A stretch of DNA of 64,000 nt, taken from positions 871,526-935,525 of the forward strand of contig ML661382.1 in NCBI GenBank assembly GCA_007570785.1, written 5' to 3'. This DNA is from Antilocapra americana. Taxonomy: Eukaryota > Chordata > Mammalia > Artiodactyla > Antilocapridae. A program made the position numbers and the translations under genes. Below the pieces are notes generated by a model. It was given only the letters and a program-made list of their open reading frames with translations, did no database searches and was not told where the DNA came from. Of the stretch, positions 63,607 to 64,000 are shown piece by piece (position 1 is the stretch's first letter; each line of letters starts with the position of its first letter).

Positions 63607-63862
63607 CGGTACAATAGTTAAAAGACACAGTCAATCTGGTTTTGAATCCCAGCTCTATTGTCTACTAGCTTTGCAGCTTTGGGCAAGTTGCTTAAGTGTT
63701 CTGTGCCTCAACTTTCTCATCTACCCATGAGGCTGATGATCATAATCATATCTGCTTGATAGAGTTTAGTATTAGAATTAAATGAGTTAATGTACCTGAA
63801 TCACTTAGAAGAGTGCCTGGTACAGAGTAAGCACTGTGTAAATATGAGCTATTACTTAATAA
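63607..63862 (+). mobile_element. MIR SINE, tandem to previous
   Basis: Nearly complete: gtacaatagttaaaagacac, ggttttgaatcccagctcta (B box), tttgggcaagttgcttaagt, aattaaatgagttaatgtac and gtgcctggtacagagtaagc. Confidence 0.92.
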
Positions 63863-63889
63863 ATAAACATCAGCTATTAATGTAAATAT

Positions 63890-64000
63890 ATGTCATGGTT
63901 ATTTTTACATAAATAAGATTATACTGTCAATATTCTGCAACTTCTGTTTTTTATTTGGTGTGTCTTGCATTTCTTGGAGGTATATTCATGTCAGCATTTA
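63890..64000 (-). mobile_element. Ancient L1-like (truncated by window end)
   Basis: tatactgtcaatattctgcaac, then cttgcatttcttggaggtat, resembles the reverse old-L1 text. It continues beyond the window. Confidence 0.35.

Overview
This window is nuclear DNA from a ruminant (cattle, buffalo, sheep, goat or a close relative). The evidence is its repeats: many 3' pieces of the RTE retrotransposon BovB (ending in the gactgaactgaactgaa motif), tRNA-derived Bov-tA SINEs, two CHR-type cetartiodactyl SINEs, and young ruminant L1 copies. Behind these lie older mammalian repeats: MIR, L2, L1M, MER5-type and MLT1/MLT2 solo LTR fragments. I cannot name the species or chromosome.

I found no protein-coding gene that I can recognise, no RNA gene, no CpG island and no CRISPR array. 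Most open frames are chance, low-complexity, or remnants of L1 ORF2 and BovB reverse transcriptase. The best unexplained coding-like segment is a minus-strand frame at 31039-31239 that ends at a plausible splice donor. The window is best read as intergenic or deep intronic DNA.

Layout. 1-10.6 kb: a BovB inside an old L1M, then mixed MIR and Bov-tA, then old L1M with nested insertions, then a MIR / BovB / L1 nest that also holds a 100-N gap. 10.6-19.3 kb: an MLT1 LTR split by a twin-primed L1, several MIRs, a MIR / L1 / Bov-tA nest and BovB pieces. 19.6-20.7 kb: a repeat-free, homeodomain-motif-rich block. 21-30.5 kb: L1, L2, MER5 and Bov-tA, with another repeat-free block at 26.9-27.4 kb. 31-40 kb: the exon-like frame, an MLT1 LTR, repeat-poor blocks at 34.3-35.1 and 37.5-38.5 kb, and Bov-tA arrays. 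40-46.5 kb: BovB, CHR SINEs, L2, an antiparallel BovB-in-BovB, and a TG microsatellite with a 10-N gap. 47-55.5 kb: MIR, BovB, Bov-tA, a repeat-free block at 52.5-53.15 kb and an MLT2 LTR. 56.7-64 kb: a long CA/TG tract, L2, L1M, a young L1, an LTR split by BovB, and MIRs.

There is no operon-like cooperation between genes to describe. The content of interest is the order and mechanism of retrotransposon insertions, which can be dated by nesting and target-site duplications (TSDs), and several repeat-free AT-rich islands that look like candidate conserved regulatory elements. Family names come from recognising consensus text by eye; boundaries are approximate unless a TSD is given.
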